From Funneliformis mosseae (Eukaryota > Glomeromycota > Glomeromycetes > Glomerales > Glomeraceae): DNA of 25,741 nucleotides. Shown here one piece after another: positions 1 to 10,502 of the stretch. Within the stretch, counting starts at the first letter, position 1; each line of letters begins with the position of its first letter. The notes below the pieces were generated by a model. That model saw only the letters and a list, made by a program, of their open reading frames with translations. It did no database searches and was not told where the DNA came from. A program made the translations under genes and the position numbers. The stretch spans positions 1 to 25,741 of the forward strand of contig CAJVPP010000833.1 of assembly GCA_910592005.1 (NCBI GenBank). Reading direction: 5' to 3'.

Positions 1-110
1 AAGATTTTATAAAATAAATTTGACTCAACTCAACTCGAAAAAAGAGAGTTGAATAGAGTTGATCTTTAAACTTGACTTGACTCGACTCATTCAGAACTCT
101 ACCCCTATTT
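1..110. repeat. GAGTTGA/TCAACTC simple-repeat patch with inverted halves
   Basis: Short runs built on ACTCAACTCAACTCG face runs of GAGTTGAATAGAGTTG a few bases away, followed by TTGACTTGACTCGACTC. The halves can pair into an imperfect hairpin. The patch abuts the end of the recombinase-like remnant and may be where another element joins it. No coding is seen. Confidence 0.5.
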
Positions 111-114
111 ACTA

Positions 115-831
115 TACGTAAGTTTTTAATTTAAGCAGAGTAGATACAGAGCATAATTATTACATCAGCTAGGACCTGTTTATCAAGTATGTTAGACACA
201 GCATACAAATTCAGCTGTTCCTTAACTGATTCTAATGAGAAGTGGTCTAGATAATGAAGTCCTTTATTTTTATATTGCTTAGTATGCTCCTATTGGATTT
301 TATTAGATACTTTAATTATCTTTGGAATCTTGGTAGTAGAGATTATTTTTTCTAGAGTATTGAGAATTCACAATTCTCTTTAAAGTCTAAAGAGACATGA
401 TAAGGTGATGATAGGATCAGAAGCAGTTTTAACTAAGGTTTTAGATATTACTTTTATATCTCGTTCACTAAGATTATCTCAAACAATACGCTGAGCCATT
501 TCTTTAATAGTCTCCTCAGAACAAGCACTATTAGAAAGTTGACATATATTCACTTCTCCAGCCTCTGATCTATCCCCTTCTTCTTTGAAGGGTACTTTGC
601 TTTTACTTCGCCTAATTCTTTCATAGGGAATTAATACATATACCTGTTCTTTGCTAAACTTATATTCTTTTGAAAACGATCACGAGCCTGATACCTTTTT
701 TCTTTATCTACCTTTGGCATACCAGTTGTTAAGAGCTCAAGTATTTCTAACGTATACTGGTTAAGTTCTTCGAGACTCATCTTATTAGTGAGTTTGTAAT
801 CTATAACGAACTTGGTTGTAATAGTAAACAT
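115..831 (-). pseudogene. Decayed Crypton-like tyrosine recombinase fragment (tentative)
   Basis: Read on the minus strand, 831 to 634 is an open stretch (first ATG near 831) containing MSLEELNQYTLEILELLTTG. After a frame change near 590, coherent coding continues from about 540 to 120 with only four or five stops (SACSEETIKEMAQRI, then KQVLADVIIMLCI). The segment reading LADVIIMLCI...IKNLRI has the shape of tyrosine-recombinase box I (hydrophobic run, Arg, then L-R), but the expected Arg is Tyr and a nearby codon is a stop. I associate this family with Crypton-type recombinases of Rhizophagus from memory. Box II and the catalytic Tyr lie beyond the break at about 115, so the assignment is inference. 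The copy is dead: stops, a frameshift and no 3' half. Confidence 0.4.
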
Positions 832-1035
832 AGAGTAGTATGTAGAATAAATGGTAGTAGTTAGATTAATCTATGGTATTCAAATTATATTATATAGAAA
901 AAAGTTCAATTTGAAAAATTTCCTCAGAGCCATTACTTTTCAGAAAGGAAAAATATCAGAGACAGCTTTTGACTAGATTAAAGGAGCAAAAAAAATGATA
1001 TAGCTTATGCTCTAGACTAGCATAACACATTTTTA

Positions 1036-1480
1036 AATATCTATAATAAAAATAAAGATAAGTTTAACGTATATTAATCTTAAAAACTTTTTCAGAAAAA
1101 AGTACTATGCCTTTTAGTTTCTTTAGTGAATATATATCTAATTCAGAGAATTCTATAGATTCTAATTACCTATCTTAGCCTTGCCTATATAAGAAAAAAG
1201 ATAAGTCTATCTATAGGAAAAGATACTTTTGCAAGGACAGGTGTATCAAACACTATAGGTCTCTATCAGAAAAAATATGTGCATTTTGCTGTAATATGCT
1301 AACCTTTATTACAATACATGCCAAACTCATTTATAAGAAAAATTGGTTAGAGTCACAAAAAGAGTGAGTAAGATTTATAACTTTGGCCAAAGATGCTAAA
1401 GCAAAGGAATTTTGAATATCTATAATAAAAGTGAAAGTGAAGTTTTAAGTTATTAATATCAAAATTATTTCATATGAGTC
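1036..1480. repeat. Two diverged direct copies of an AT-rich motif
   Basis: AAATATCTATAATAAAAATAAAG near 1036 recurs as GAATATCTATAATAAAAGTG near 1414, and both are followed by AAGTTT and a similar AT-rich tail. Each copy precedes one of the two similar coding modules of the 1090-1713 remnant, which suggests an old tandem duplication of about 310-380 bp with later indels. Confidence 0.45.
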
Positions 1481-1713
1481 ATTTTATCTACTAATACATC
1501 AAGAAAGATAGTTCAATGTGTGAAAAGGATGCATGAGTAATTTAGGGTATTTCAGACATTTTAATGCTCTTTCTAGAACAATATTTCCTATCTGTAATGA
1601 GCTAACATATTCTAATACTGGAATCTGTAGTACACATAAAAGAGTTTATAAAAATATCTGGCATGAAAATAAAAAAGTTATAATGGAATCAGACATGATC
1701 GAGACACCTAGCT
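1090..1713 (+). pseudogene. Unknown coding remnant with two similar Cys/His modules
   Basis: Plus-strand coding is readable with interruptions from about 1090 and is open from 1533 to 1713. Two modules resemble each other: one near 1251-1350 (HYRSLSEKICAFCCNMLT, then H-x-K-x-x-Y-K-x-x-W) and one near 1555-1680 (HFNALSRTIFPICNELTYSN, then C-S-T-H-K-R-V-Y-K-x-I-W). Shared positions are H, L-S, I, C, L-T, T, H, K, Y-K, W, E and K. The Cys/His spacing is reminiscent of a small zinc-binding fold, but I do not recognise the family. Stops (TGA near 1364, several more before 1533) and indels show it is not functional as read. Splicing could explain some breaks, but no convincing splice pairs were seen. 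Confidence 0.35.
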
Positions 1714-1734
1714 AAATAATAATCTGATCAAAGT

Positions 1735-4700
1735 ATTATTTTTCCTATCCTATAGAGTCAAAGAGTTCCTGAATATCATTATCTATTTTTAGCCTTTATG
1801 GTAGAAGTTCTGGAGCGTCTTTATCTTCAAAACCAGTACCATTATATGGTTAGTGATTAATTTGATATAAATATTGCCAAACTTGTTATCCTTTAGACCC
1901 TATTCTTTTTTTTATCACTTTTAACAATATATCTGTACTAATTATCAGCAAATGCATTAATTGCTTTTATAGCTGATTTAAGATCTGATGTTTCTTTTGC
2001 ATGAGATTTAAATCCAAAGAGCAATAAGGATTGATTTCAGATTTCTATAAACCTTTCACATAATTGAACAAACACTTTTGAAATAATATTACCTAAAAGA
2101 GTACATATATCATCAATACCAGTAAAGTCTAGTATTTGAAAAAGTTTCTGTATCGCCTTCTACTGTTTAAACAAATATGCCTTTCATAAATCAATTGAAG
2201 ATAGATCTGAAGAATTATGCGATTTCTCTCATATAGTTTCTTTAGTTTTTAACCCTTCTAAAACTTTTATTGCATTTGAACCTCATTTTTAGAAATATGT
2301 CAGTCTTCTAAAATGTCATAAAGGTTCAGGATTATTAAATTTTTTTACAAAACTAATATTGCATAGATTAATCCATTTGGCATTATCTATGCCTCAGTTC
2401 TGATTATCATCCTTATCTTCAATATCTCCTGAAGCATATATTCTCCATAAATAGTGTCATTGCAATATCATATTATCAGTGAATGAGTAGGTAGAAATTT
2501 GTTTAAGAACTTTAGCATCATCCTGGGTGATATTAGATGTATTGACTATTAATTTTTGCATCATAGCCTTTTATATTTTTTTCAACCATCTTAATAATGT
2601 TATAAACTATTTTCTATCAGCTATAGTAATTTCTATAGAAATAATTTTAAGAGAAGCTCCTGTACTAAAAATAAGACTACAAAGAATTTCAGAAAAGTAC
2701 TTTGCTGATAAGCATCTTTGGTATTCAGCCTTAATATATGTTTTGACTGCTAAAGATATATCAAGAGTATAACAATCAGCAATTTTATCCCATTTCTGAT
2801 GCCCTTTTATTGCTGTTAGTAAATCAATAGATCTTAAAGCAGAAAATTCAGCATGAATAAGACTACAATTTGGCTCTTGAAATATTTCAGAGAACTTCTG
2901 ACTATTATATAAAGAAATTATATATTATGGACAATCCTAAATTTGATAAAGCATCTGTGTAAAAGCTTCGACATATACTCCTATTTTAATATTACTAATT
3001 CCTATAATAGCGTCAAAATGATTAGAAATTTCAAAGGAGATGCCAGCTTCTACAATACTTGTGTAAATTACACAGTCAAGAGAACTCCAGATAGCATTAA
3101 TATTAGTGAAATCCTCTTATTATTGCATTTCATCTATTTGGCTAAAATAAATATGAGTTAAAATAGGTGAACCATCCAGTTTTTGCAATACGAAAGCTTG
3201 GTTTGCTAAAGCTTGAGCTTTTTTACATAATATTATTGCAAAAGCAACATGCTTGCCTTCTCAGAGTATCTTAAGACCTCTTCTCATAGTCCTTAAATCT
3301 TTGTTCAGATTATAAAGAATCTTAACAGTTTCGCCTATATGTGATTAATATTTATTATTAAAAATTCATATATCATTACTTTAATATTATTTTAAGAAAG
3401 CTATAGTGAAGTCATTTGCAAAAGCATCCATAGCCACAATATGAATAGCTGACTTTAGCAAATCTCATATAGCATTTTCAGATTTTCACGTATGAATATC
3501 ACTAGACATTTAACGTATAACTGCATTGACTTTATCTAAAATAACTACATATAGATGTCTTCCATAAAGCTTAATATAATGTGTACTTTCAACCTGAATA
3601 ATAATAACATTCCAATCACTTATAGCTAAACTACCCTCAACTTCTTGATATTGACATATACGAAGTTTTAAATTCTGTAATATTTTAATTTTAGCTTTAG
3701 TATCATTGGTAAAAGTTTTGCGATATAAAATCCAGATAAAGCAAGGCAAATTTTTTCTATTTCCAGCTAAAGTGTTGAGAATTTCTTTTAAAGCTTTATT
3801 TTACCAATACCTATAGATAAACAGATAAAAGTCATATTATATATAGAACTTAAGAAGTCTAGATAAGCTTCTGGAGCCTCTTTCATCTCTTTTACATTAA
3901 TATTTTTTTCAGATAATTCAGAGAGCAAACATGGATTTTTTATAACATTAATTAATTTGTCATCTAATCCCATTTAGGTCTTTCTTTTGGCTTGATTATA
4001 CCTAATGCCTCTCCAAATGCTAGTCCTTTATGATCTGACTTATATTGATTTTACTGATAGTATTTAAGTATAAAATGGCTGTTATTTCGAAAAAAAACCA
4101 TATAATTGATCTCTTTCATGTTTGATTCTGCAAATAGGACATGCTTCATATGACTTTATTTGAAAGTTGACAAATCCCTTTCTAATATGACTAATTTCAA
4201 GCCACTCATATTTTGCTGTAACTAAACTACTCTTTTGCTTAAGGCAGTTTCATCTTCAATAGGTTAGAATTCATCCTTTTCTGGCTTTTCAGGAGAAAAG
4301 GTCTGTAGCTAGATTTTGAAATAGTCAGATTTAGGTTGAACTAAATAATCTTCTAGCTTGCGATATCCTTATTTAATTGAAGCAAATGCAAGTCTTTTAA
4401 CTCTATCTTTCTTTGTCAATCCAAGAAGCTGAAGATTAAAATGTGATTTATAAAGCCCAAGGTCAATAAATTCAGAGTATAGTTTTCCAATTCTATCAGC
4501 AACTTTTTTCACAAATCCTCTAAGTCTCTGTAGTTAACGAACTATGCATATTTATACATAATATATTAATTGCATTTATTAGTATTAGATAAACTGGCTA
4601 AGGCAAAAGTATCTAATATTGCAAGATAGTTTAAATCAGAATATAAAATATTAACACAGGCAATTAAGATTCTAGATAATAAATCTTCGCAAATAATTTT

Positions 4701-5040
4701 ATATTTATCTAAAAAAGGAAACTCAGGGTTCATTAGATCTAACTTTTGCCTCATATTAATATTCAGAACCAGGCGAAGAGGCAGATTCTTATCAATGCAT
4801 TCGTGAGCATCAGGGATTCCATAAACTTCAGATAGATGATTGACTACTGTAAAACCTTTTTCAAATACTCAAATAATATATTTATCAAAAATCTTTTTAG
4901 GATAATAGGCTCCTAGAAGAGAGATATCATTTTTATTATTAGATAAATATTGAAAGTATATATGATTATTATAACCAGGCTCATAATTGAGGTCAGCTAA
5001 ACTAGAGAAGAACCTAGTTGCATTATTTATTATTTTAGGG
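1735..5040 (-). pseudogene. OriBP-like SF2 helicase-primase pseudogene
   Basis: Minus-strand coding with many stops and frame changes resembles the origin-binding-protein-like helicases (herpes OriBP/UL9 superfamily) that are expanded in Rhizophagus, here with an upstream primase-like part (about 5040-4000). Helicase motifs are seen in order. Walker A at 3797-3811 reads GIGKI, where the usual Thr is Ile. Motif II near 3515-3545 reads ILDKVNAVIR, where the usual acidic residue after D is Lys. Motif V at 3030-3065 reads YTSIVEAGISFE. A motif VI region near 2935-2960 keeps QMLYQI but has lost its arginines. A one-base frameshift follows Walker A near 3797. Segments 4754-4566, 3973-3788 and 3749-3510 are the longest open pieces. 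Function in a live copy would be DNA unwinding and priming; this copy is dead. Family naming rests on recalled motifs. Whether it belongs to a mobile element is unknown. Confidence 0.65.
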
Positions 5041-5180
5041 TGAGACCCAAAATTTTTTTACACAAGTAGCATAATATAATATATGGAAATACTAAGTATA
5101 AAATTACATGTAAATTTTCTAAATCTTCAAAATAAAAATTTTAAGCATATATGCTTGTTAGCAAAATACTGGGTCAGCGG

Positions 5181-5400
5181 CAGTACCCAAAAGTAGTCGA
5201 TGTAGTAGTACTTAAAAGTAATCAATATAATAATGCCTAAAAATATTCAATGTAGTATCCCAAAGTATTTTAGTATAGTAACTATATGAAAAAGAATTCT
5301 ATGAAGACTCAAGCAAAAACTAGGGTATAAATTTGGTAGTATCCAAAGGTAGAATTATATAGAAATAAAATAAGAAATTATGCTTCTGGATACTACCATT
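5181..5400. repeat. Degenerate 25-bp tandem repeat with a downstream hairpin of the same motif
   Basis: Four units of about 25 bp run from 5181 to 5283 (AGTACCCAAAAGTAGTCGAT, AGTACTTAAAAGTAATCAAT and two more diverged). A further copy of the core at 5334-5345 (TGGTAGTATCCA) is mirrored exactly at 5387-5398 (TGGATACTACCA), giving a 12-bp inverted repeat with a 41-bp loop. No coding is seen. Confidence 0.6.
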
Positions 5401-5484
5401 GATAGGTAGGAAAGAGATTAAAAAGGCAGAAAGATTTAGAAGAATATATGAAAAAAAGTATAAAAGCTATATAGCCTGAACTAA

Positions 5485-5670
5485 TTTAGCACTTTGTGCC
5501 TCATCCTCAGTAATCAAAATGGTTATAAACGGAATTGCAAGAATAATACAATATTAGTACTTTGTATCTTACTGGCAATCAAAAAGTGAGTGAATAGATT
5601 GCAACACATCTTCAGCACATAGATGGATTGCAAATTTAGCACTTTGTGTCTCATTCAGCAATTAAGAGAT
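5485..5670. repeat. Three diverged copies of a TTTAGCACTTTGTG motif
   Basis: TTTAGCACTTTGTGCCTCAT at 5485, ATTAGTACTTTGTATCTTAC at about 5553 and TTTAGCACTTTGTGTCTCAT at 5635 are each followed by a CAGTAATCAA/GGCAATCAA-like tail. Spacings are about 67 and 82 bp. The short open frame at 5623-5823 overlaps the last copy and shows no recognisable protein. Confidence 0.5.
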
Positions 5671-5845
5671 TGGCAATCAAGAAGGAAAATATATGGGCTA
5701 ATTAATATAATGCAAATTACATCTCTGATCTCTAACCAACTGATCACTAAACTAGACCCTCAAAAGTTACTCAAAAGTTACTTGAAAGTGATGGGAAAAT
5801 GTCTAGAACTGACGAAAAGCTGAACACGTGATCATGACACAATAA

Positions 5846-6130
5846 GGCACAGTAAATTTCATTAATTTTGACCAGCACTATTCCATAATTTCAGTCAGAA
5901 CTTTAGGTATAAGAACTCAGCATCCAAGCTGGCATATAAGAGGTCTAAAACTGGCAAATTAATAGAACTATACTAGCATCTTGCCAGTTTCTCACTAGTT
6001 TTATGACAGTTCTAGGTCATTACCATAGCACTATTATGGTGCTGAGTTAGATTCTCAAATTACGTGTTCTAAAGATCAACTGAAATTATGGCATAGTATC
6101 AGCTAAAATTAAATATAAATTTACTATGCC
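5846..6130. mobile_element. 285-bp foldback (MITE-like) element
   Basis: The left arm (5846-5903, GGCACAGTAAATTTC..., ...CCATAATTTCAGT) matches the reverse complement of the right arm (6071-6130, ending ...AAATTTACTATGCC) over about 58 bp with scattered differences. Similarity continues inward in patches: TTTAG, AACTCAGCA, and a 10-bp pair AAACTGGCAA at 5948 with TTGCCAGTTT at 5981. Most of the element can therefore fold on itself. No coding capacity and no clear target-site duplication were seen. Confidence 0.6.
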
Positions 6131-6344
6131 ACCTGACGCAATTTTTTTATCACAATTTGACATTTAAATAGGCAATCAAACAGACGCAAAGGGTAAGCAC
6201 TTCAATATAAAATCTAGCATCCAATTAGGCGTAGGAGGTCATTATTCTCAACATAAAATCAGATATCCAAACAGCTACTGATGACTAATAATTTCATTAT
6301 AGAATTTAGTATGTAAACGATTCAGAAATAAGAAAAAATGTATG

Positions 6345-6556
6345 ATATTTAGATTATATGGTGGTAGTTAGGTTAAATGGTGGATAGTAGTTAGATTATA
6401 TAGTGGTAAAAAATACAGATAGCAAGAAAGATTTAAAAGGATAGCTAGAGTATAAAAAAGATATCTGATACGCAAAAATAAATAGATTATATAGTGATAA
6501 TTAGATTATATTATTTAGATCATACAGTGATACTTAAATTATATGGTGGTATTCTA
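6345..6556. repeat. Irregular TTAGATTATATGGTGGTA repeat cluster
   Basis: About six variants of TTAGATTATATAGTGGTA occur at irregular spacing (near 6350, 6372, 6393, 6483, 6500 and 6535). The same motif appears once more near 860. No coding is seen. They may be eroded ends of a DNA element or a scrambled minisatellite. Confidence 0.45.
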
Positions 6557-6849
6557 TTAAAATCTAAATTAGTTGAATAATCAAAAAAAAGAAAAAGATT
6601 AAAAAATTATGTATTATATAAAAGTAAAATAAATTTATTAAAAATTCAGAGGAGTGAAGGATTTTAACAAAAAAATAGTTACAGCTAATTTATACAAAAC
6701 TCCTAAAGATAAGATACTGTATTTAGTGTTACAATAATTATTTTTAAATGAGATTGGTATAGCTATATAAAATTTTGAGAAAAGTGTAATAGTTATTATG
6801 ATATTCTCTCAATATTAAAGTTATAGCTTGATAAAAATGATAGTGATCA

Positions 6850-8150
6850 CAAAAATTAAAGGTCTATTAAAGAATAAGATGCATTAAATAAACAGTATTA
6901 ATATTGAGAAGAATTATTATTCTGAGAACAAAAGAATTCATATTTGTATTCTATCTAATTATAATATTTATTATTTTAAGGGTCAGAGAAGGTAATTAGA
7001 TTAGGTAACTATAGCAAAATTAATTGTATTAGTGATAGAATACGATCATTATTTAGATTTAATTTTATTCTAATATAAGAAACTATTTAGGAGTCTTAAA
7101 GAAATATATAGTAGGTTAAATAATAGTATATATATAAATATATAATTACTATAGTAATTGATTAACTATTTAATGTAAATGAGAAAGTATTTTCTAAAAT
7201 CTCTTGCATGATTCTTATAAACTAATAAAATTAATTTAAGATAGAAGAATTACTACTAGTAATAATATTTGCAAAGAAGTTAAAATAACTAACTTGATAT
7301 CAAGTTTATTAAAGCATATAAAAGTAATGAAAATCAATTATTATTTACTAATAGGATAGCAAAAGATCAGTAGATCAGCAAATATTAAATAGCTATTTTT
7401 TTATTTATAATTAAATTATACAGATATAAAAGATGGTATTAAGAATATTAGCTTCATTTTATTATATTGTAATTCAAAAATAATATGAGTTATAATCTAT
7501 ATTTGATATAAAGTAAAATGACCATATTAAAAATATAGATAAGTTAGAAATCTATAAGCCTCTTATTCTTTATGATTGTGATAACCTTTTTAATTTTATT
7601 ATGTAATTAATTATTAATAAACTATTTATTAGAAAAGAATGCAATTTAAATATTCAGATATCTAATACTGTTTTTAGAATTATACAAAATAATGATTTAA
7701 TTTTTATTATTACATTAAATAATAAAAAATGTTATTTATAAAGTGTTAATTAATAATTTAGACTTTAACCAATTGACTTATATATTATTTAATATGAAGA
7801 AATTGTTGTAATTTTTATAATATTTGTCAAATCATCTTTTAAATTAGTAATTCACAAAGTATCATTTATATAGGCAAGTACAAGTATTTTAAATTATAAA
7901 ACAATTGTGATAGAAGAACAAGTATCAGGTCTTTATTTAACTTGTATATTATATTTATACTGAGATTTATTAATTTGCTAAAAGGAATCATAATAAATAT
8001 ACTATGATAATGGTAAAATAATCTCTTCTTAGTTAATACCTAAATAAATAAAGTAAGTATTAGTATTATCATATACATTGAAAACTTAATTAAAATGAGA
8101 ATATAATATGAATAAAATATAAGGAATCTTAAGCTATTCTAAAGCTTTAA
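6850..8150 (+). pseudogene. Possible very decayed copia-type gag-pol remnant
   Basis: Plus-strand translation near 6995-7120 gives VTIAKLIVLVIEYDHYLDLI, then K-L-F-x-S-L-K-E-I-Y-S-R-L. This has the rhythm of a copia Gag (UBN2-type) segment in which an acidic D-D/H pair precedes an A-K-E-x-W-x-x-L-K-x-x-Y motif. Farther on, short stretches (YYDNGK near 8000) are reminiscent of an integrase core. Stops are frequent and no LTRs, zinc knuckle or reverse-transcriptase box were found. This is a weak call based on pattern only. Confidence 0.3.
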
Positions 8151-9655
8151 TGAGCATAAAAATGTTTACATAATCATAAACCTTATAATAAGATCTAAAG
8201 AAATAATTTTTTTTTTATATAAAATAATTAATTTATATTAGGGTTTTTTTTTGTAAATAAATAAATCTTATATTTAAGAAAATCCTATTTTATTTTATTT
8301 ATATTATTATCTAAGAATTTTATTTTTTTAAAACAGTTTTAAATCTTGTATAAAATTTAACAAATAAATTAAAATTTTATTATAAATGTATATAATTTTT
8401 TATCTTTATTTTTTTTATTGAATACCTATTTTTCCTATTATATCAAGTAACACAAATTTATTTTAAAATAATTATTAAATATTTAATTTTCTTTATGTTT
8501 ATTAATGCTCATTTTGATAACAATCATTTTCTTTTATACATATAGGAAGCAGCCAGTAAAAAAGTGAAAAATCACTTTTTAGTTAAAAATTTTTTATTGG
8601 TTCACTCTGCTGATCATAGTCATATGAATAAAACTAGCTTAATAACTAAAATTACTCAAAATTTATAGATTTTTTCTTTTTCTATTGACCGTTTCCTATA
8701 TATGAATTTAAAATCAGATATTATTAAACCTTTATAATTTAAATAACTTTTTTGATTAGTAAACTAAAAAAAAAATAAATACATTTAAAAATTGTGTTAA
8801 AAATATTTAAATAAATAACTAAATCTGTTTAAAAAATAATAGAAAAGTAATTATTTAATTTTTAACATAAATTTATTAAATTAATATCAAATCCTATATA
8901 ATATAATATTTTTAAACTAAAGTATTACTAGTTTAAAAAAAAGGTATCAAATTTCTTTTTAAACATTTTTTTATTAAATTGGAATTTATAATAACTATAA
9001 ATCTGTAAAGTATATATTAAAGAATATCTTGATTTTTTATTAGAATTCCCTTTGATTAACAAATAGAATAACATCTTTATGATTATAAAGCTATTAAACC
9101 ATCAAAGATCTCAAATAAAATGTTAAAGAAATTAGGTTATAAATGTAAATCTTTTTTGTTTTATATGTATTTTCATAAAGAATAATGTAATTAAAGTTTA
9201 AACTTTGCTAATCTTTCTTATTAATCCACTTTTGATCCATTACATTTAGTAAATAATATCCTTAAATTTCATCATCTAAAAAAATAGCTAATATAACTCG
9301 TTTAGATCTATATATATTATTCTAAGATATGTCAATATTTTTATGCTCAAATTATATCCATAATAATACAATTACCAATAGGTTTATTAATATTATCTTG
9401 AACTTCATAATCAAATTTCTACAATTTTTATCAATTGATAAAGAACCTAAAAAATCTACTTTAGATTGTATGTCAAAATCTAACCTCAACTAATCTACAT
9501 CATTTTCATCTACCTTATTATTATCTTCAATTCTAGTATTAGATATTCTTTAACGCTCCTTAGCGATACTTCATAACAACTATCTATCTGTTCAGTTTTA
9601 ATTGAAGTTGCATAAGATTTAAAATTTTAGGTAAGTTATTAGTATAACTATCATA
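8150..9655. other. AT-rich stretch without recognisable genes
   Basis: Long A and T runs dominate and stops are dense in all frames. Apart from the small inverted-repeat candidate at 8541-8700, no family could be recognised on either strand. A slightly less AT-rich patch near 9050-9560 may be old minus-strand coding but has no motif I can name. Confidence 0.5.
8541..8700. mobile_element. Candidate 160-bp inverted-repeat element
   Basis: TATAGGAAGCAGCCAGTAAA at the left faces ...TATTGACCGTTTCCTATA at the right. The arms match at roughly two thirds of 33 positions, with a perfect outer TATAGGAA/TTCCTATA. A 9-bp perfect stem (AAAAAGTGA...TCACTTTTT, 8559-8580) lies just inside the left arm. No coding is seen. 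AT-rich chance pairing is possible. Confidence 0.4.
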
Positions 9656-9817
9656 ATATGAGGCCTTTGTAATAGAAAGGAAGGAAACTCAAAAAAAAAT
9701 AAAAAATGAGTTAATAATAAATCTGAACAAATTATAGTATTTAGAATATTTTTGGCTTATAAACTAAAATTTTAATTTTTTTGGTTTTCCTTCCTTTTTA
9801 TTATAAAGACCCCATAT
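9656..9817. mobile_element. 162-bp MITE with 41-bp inverted ends
   Basis: The left end ATATGAGGCCTTTGTAATAG (9656 onward) continues as AAAGGAAGGAAACTCAAAA. The right end, read in reverse complement, is ATATGGGGTCTTTATAATAA, then AAAGGAAGGAAAACCAAAA. About 35 of 41 positions agree. The interior is AT-rich and non-coding. The outer bases would fit a TA or ATAT target duplication. Confidence 0.65.
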
Positions 9818-10502
9818 ACTCTCATTATATTCGTAATTAAGTTTATTGCAATATAAATATTCTACTATTTCCTCTCATTTTTTTAATGAAATACTCAGAA
9901 AAGTAGTAATAATAAAAAAAATAAATTATTATTGATTTTAACTAAAATTTTAAAAACAATTAAATCAGGTATTTTAAACGTAATTGAAAAAAAAAATAAG
10001 TAGCTGTGATGAGGTAAAAAGTTTCATTTAGTTTAATGTTAATGTTAAGCTTCATTTTTTATAATAACACGATTTTTTTAACTATAGTGCATAACACCTA
10101 AACTTATCAAACATTTAACATAAATTCTAAATATATCTAGTCTTCCAATTTATAAGTTATTAAAAAACTAAACCAATTTTTATATAGTTTAGGTAATGCT
10201 CTTTCAAAATATCAGCTTACATTTTGAATTAACTTAATTATTTAAAAAATTATCAGGGTTTAAAAATAAGGTACATTATTAAAAATTTAACCAATAAAAA
10301 TGTAAGATTTTTATCACATGATAAATCAATCGCGTCAAAAAAAAATTTTTAATTGAAAATTAAATGATTATATTCACATATATACATATCATATACATAC
10401 ATATTTTTTTAAACACATTTTTGAATTTTATTATCTTGTTTAAAAAAATGCTACCTCTTTCCAAATAAAAAAGAAAAACAAAAGACTAACCACATATAGC
10501 AA
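9818..10502. other. AT-rich spacer, nothing recognisable
   Basis: No open frame of note and no family resemblance on either strand. It holds homopolymer runs, a small GTTTAATGTTAATGTTAAGC duplication near 10030 and an AT dinucleotide-rich patch near 10375-10405. It is likely 5' flank or internal sequence of the transposase fragment that follows. Confidence 0.4.

Noticed and set aside
2527..3161. Plus-strand open frames at 2527-2772 and 2943-3161
   Set aside because: Both are antisense to recognisable helicase blocks of the minus-strand pseudogene (for example motif V at 3030-3065).
8900..9650. Possible minus-strand BED/hAT or retroelement coding
   Set aside because: A few short protein-like stretches are seen, but there are no motif series and stops are too dense to name a family.
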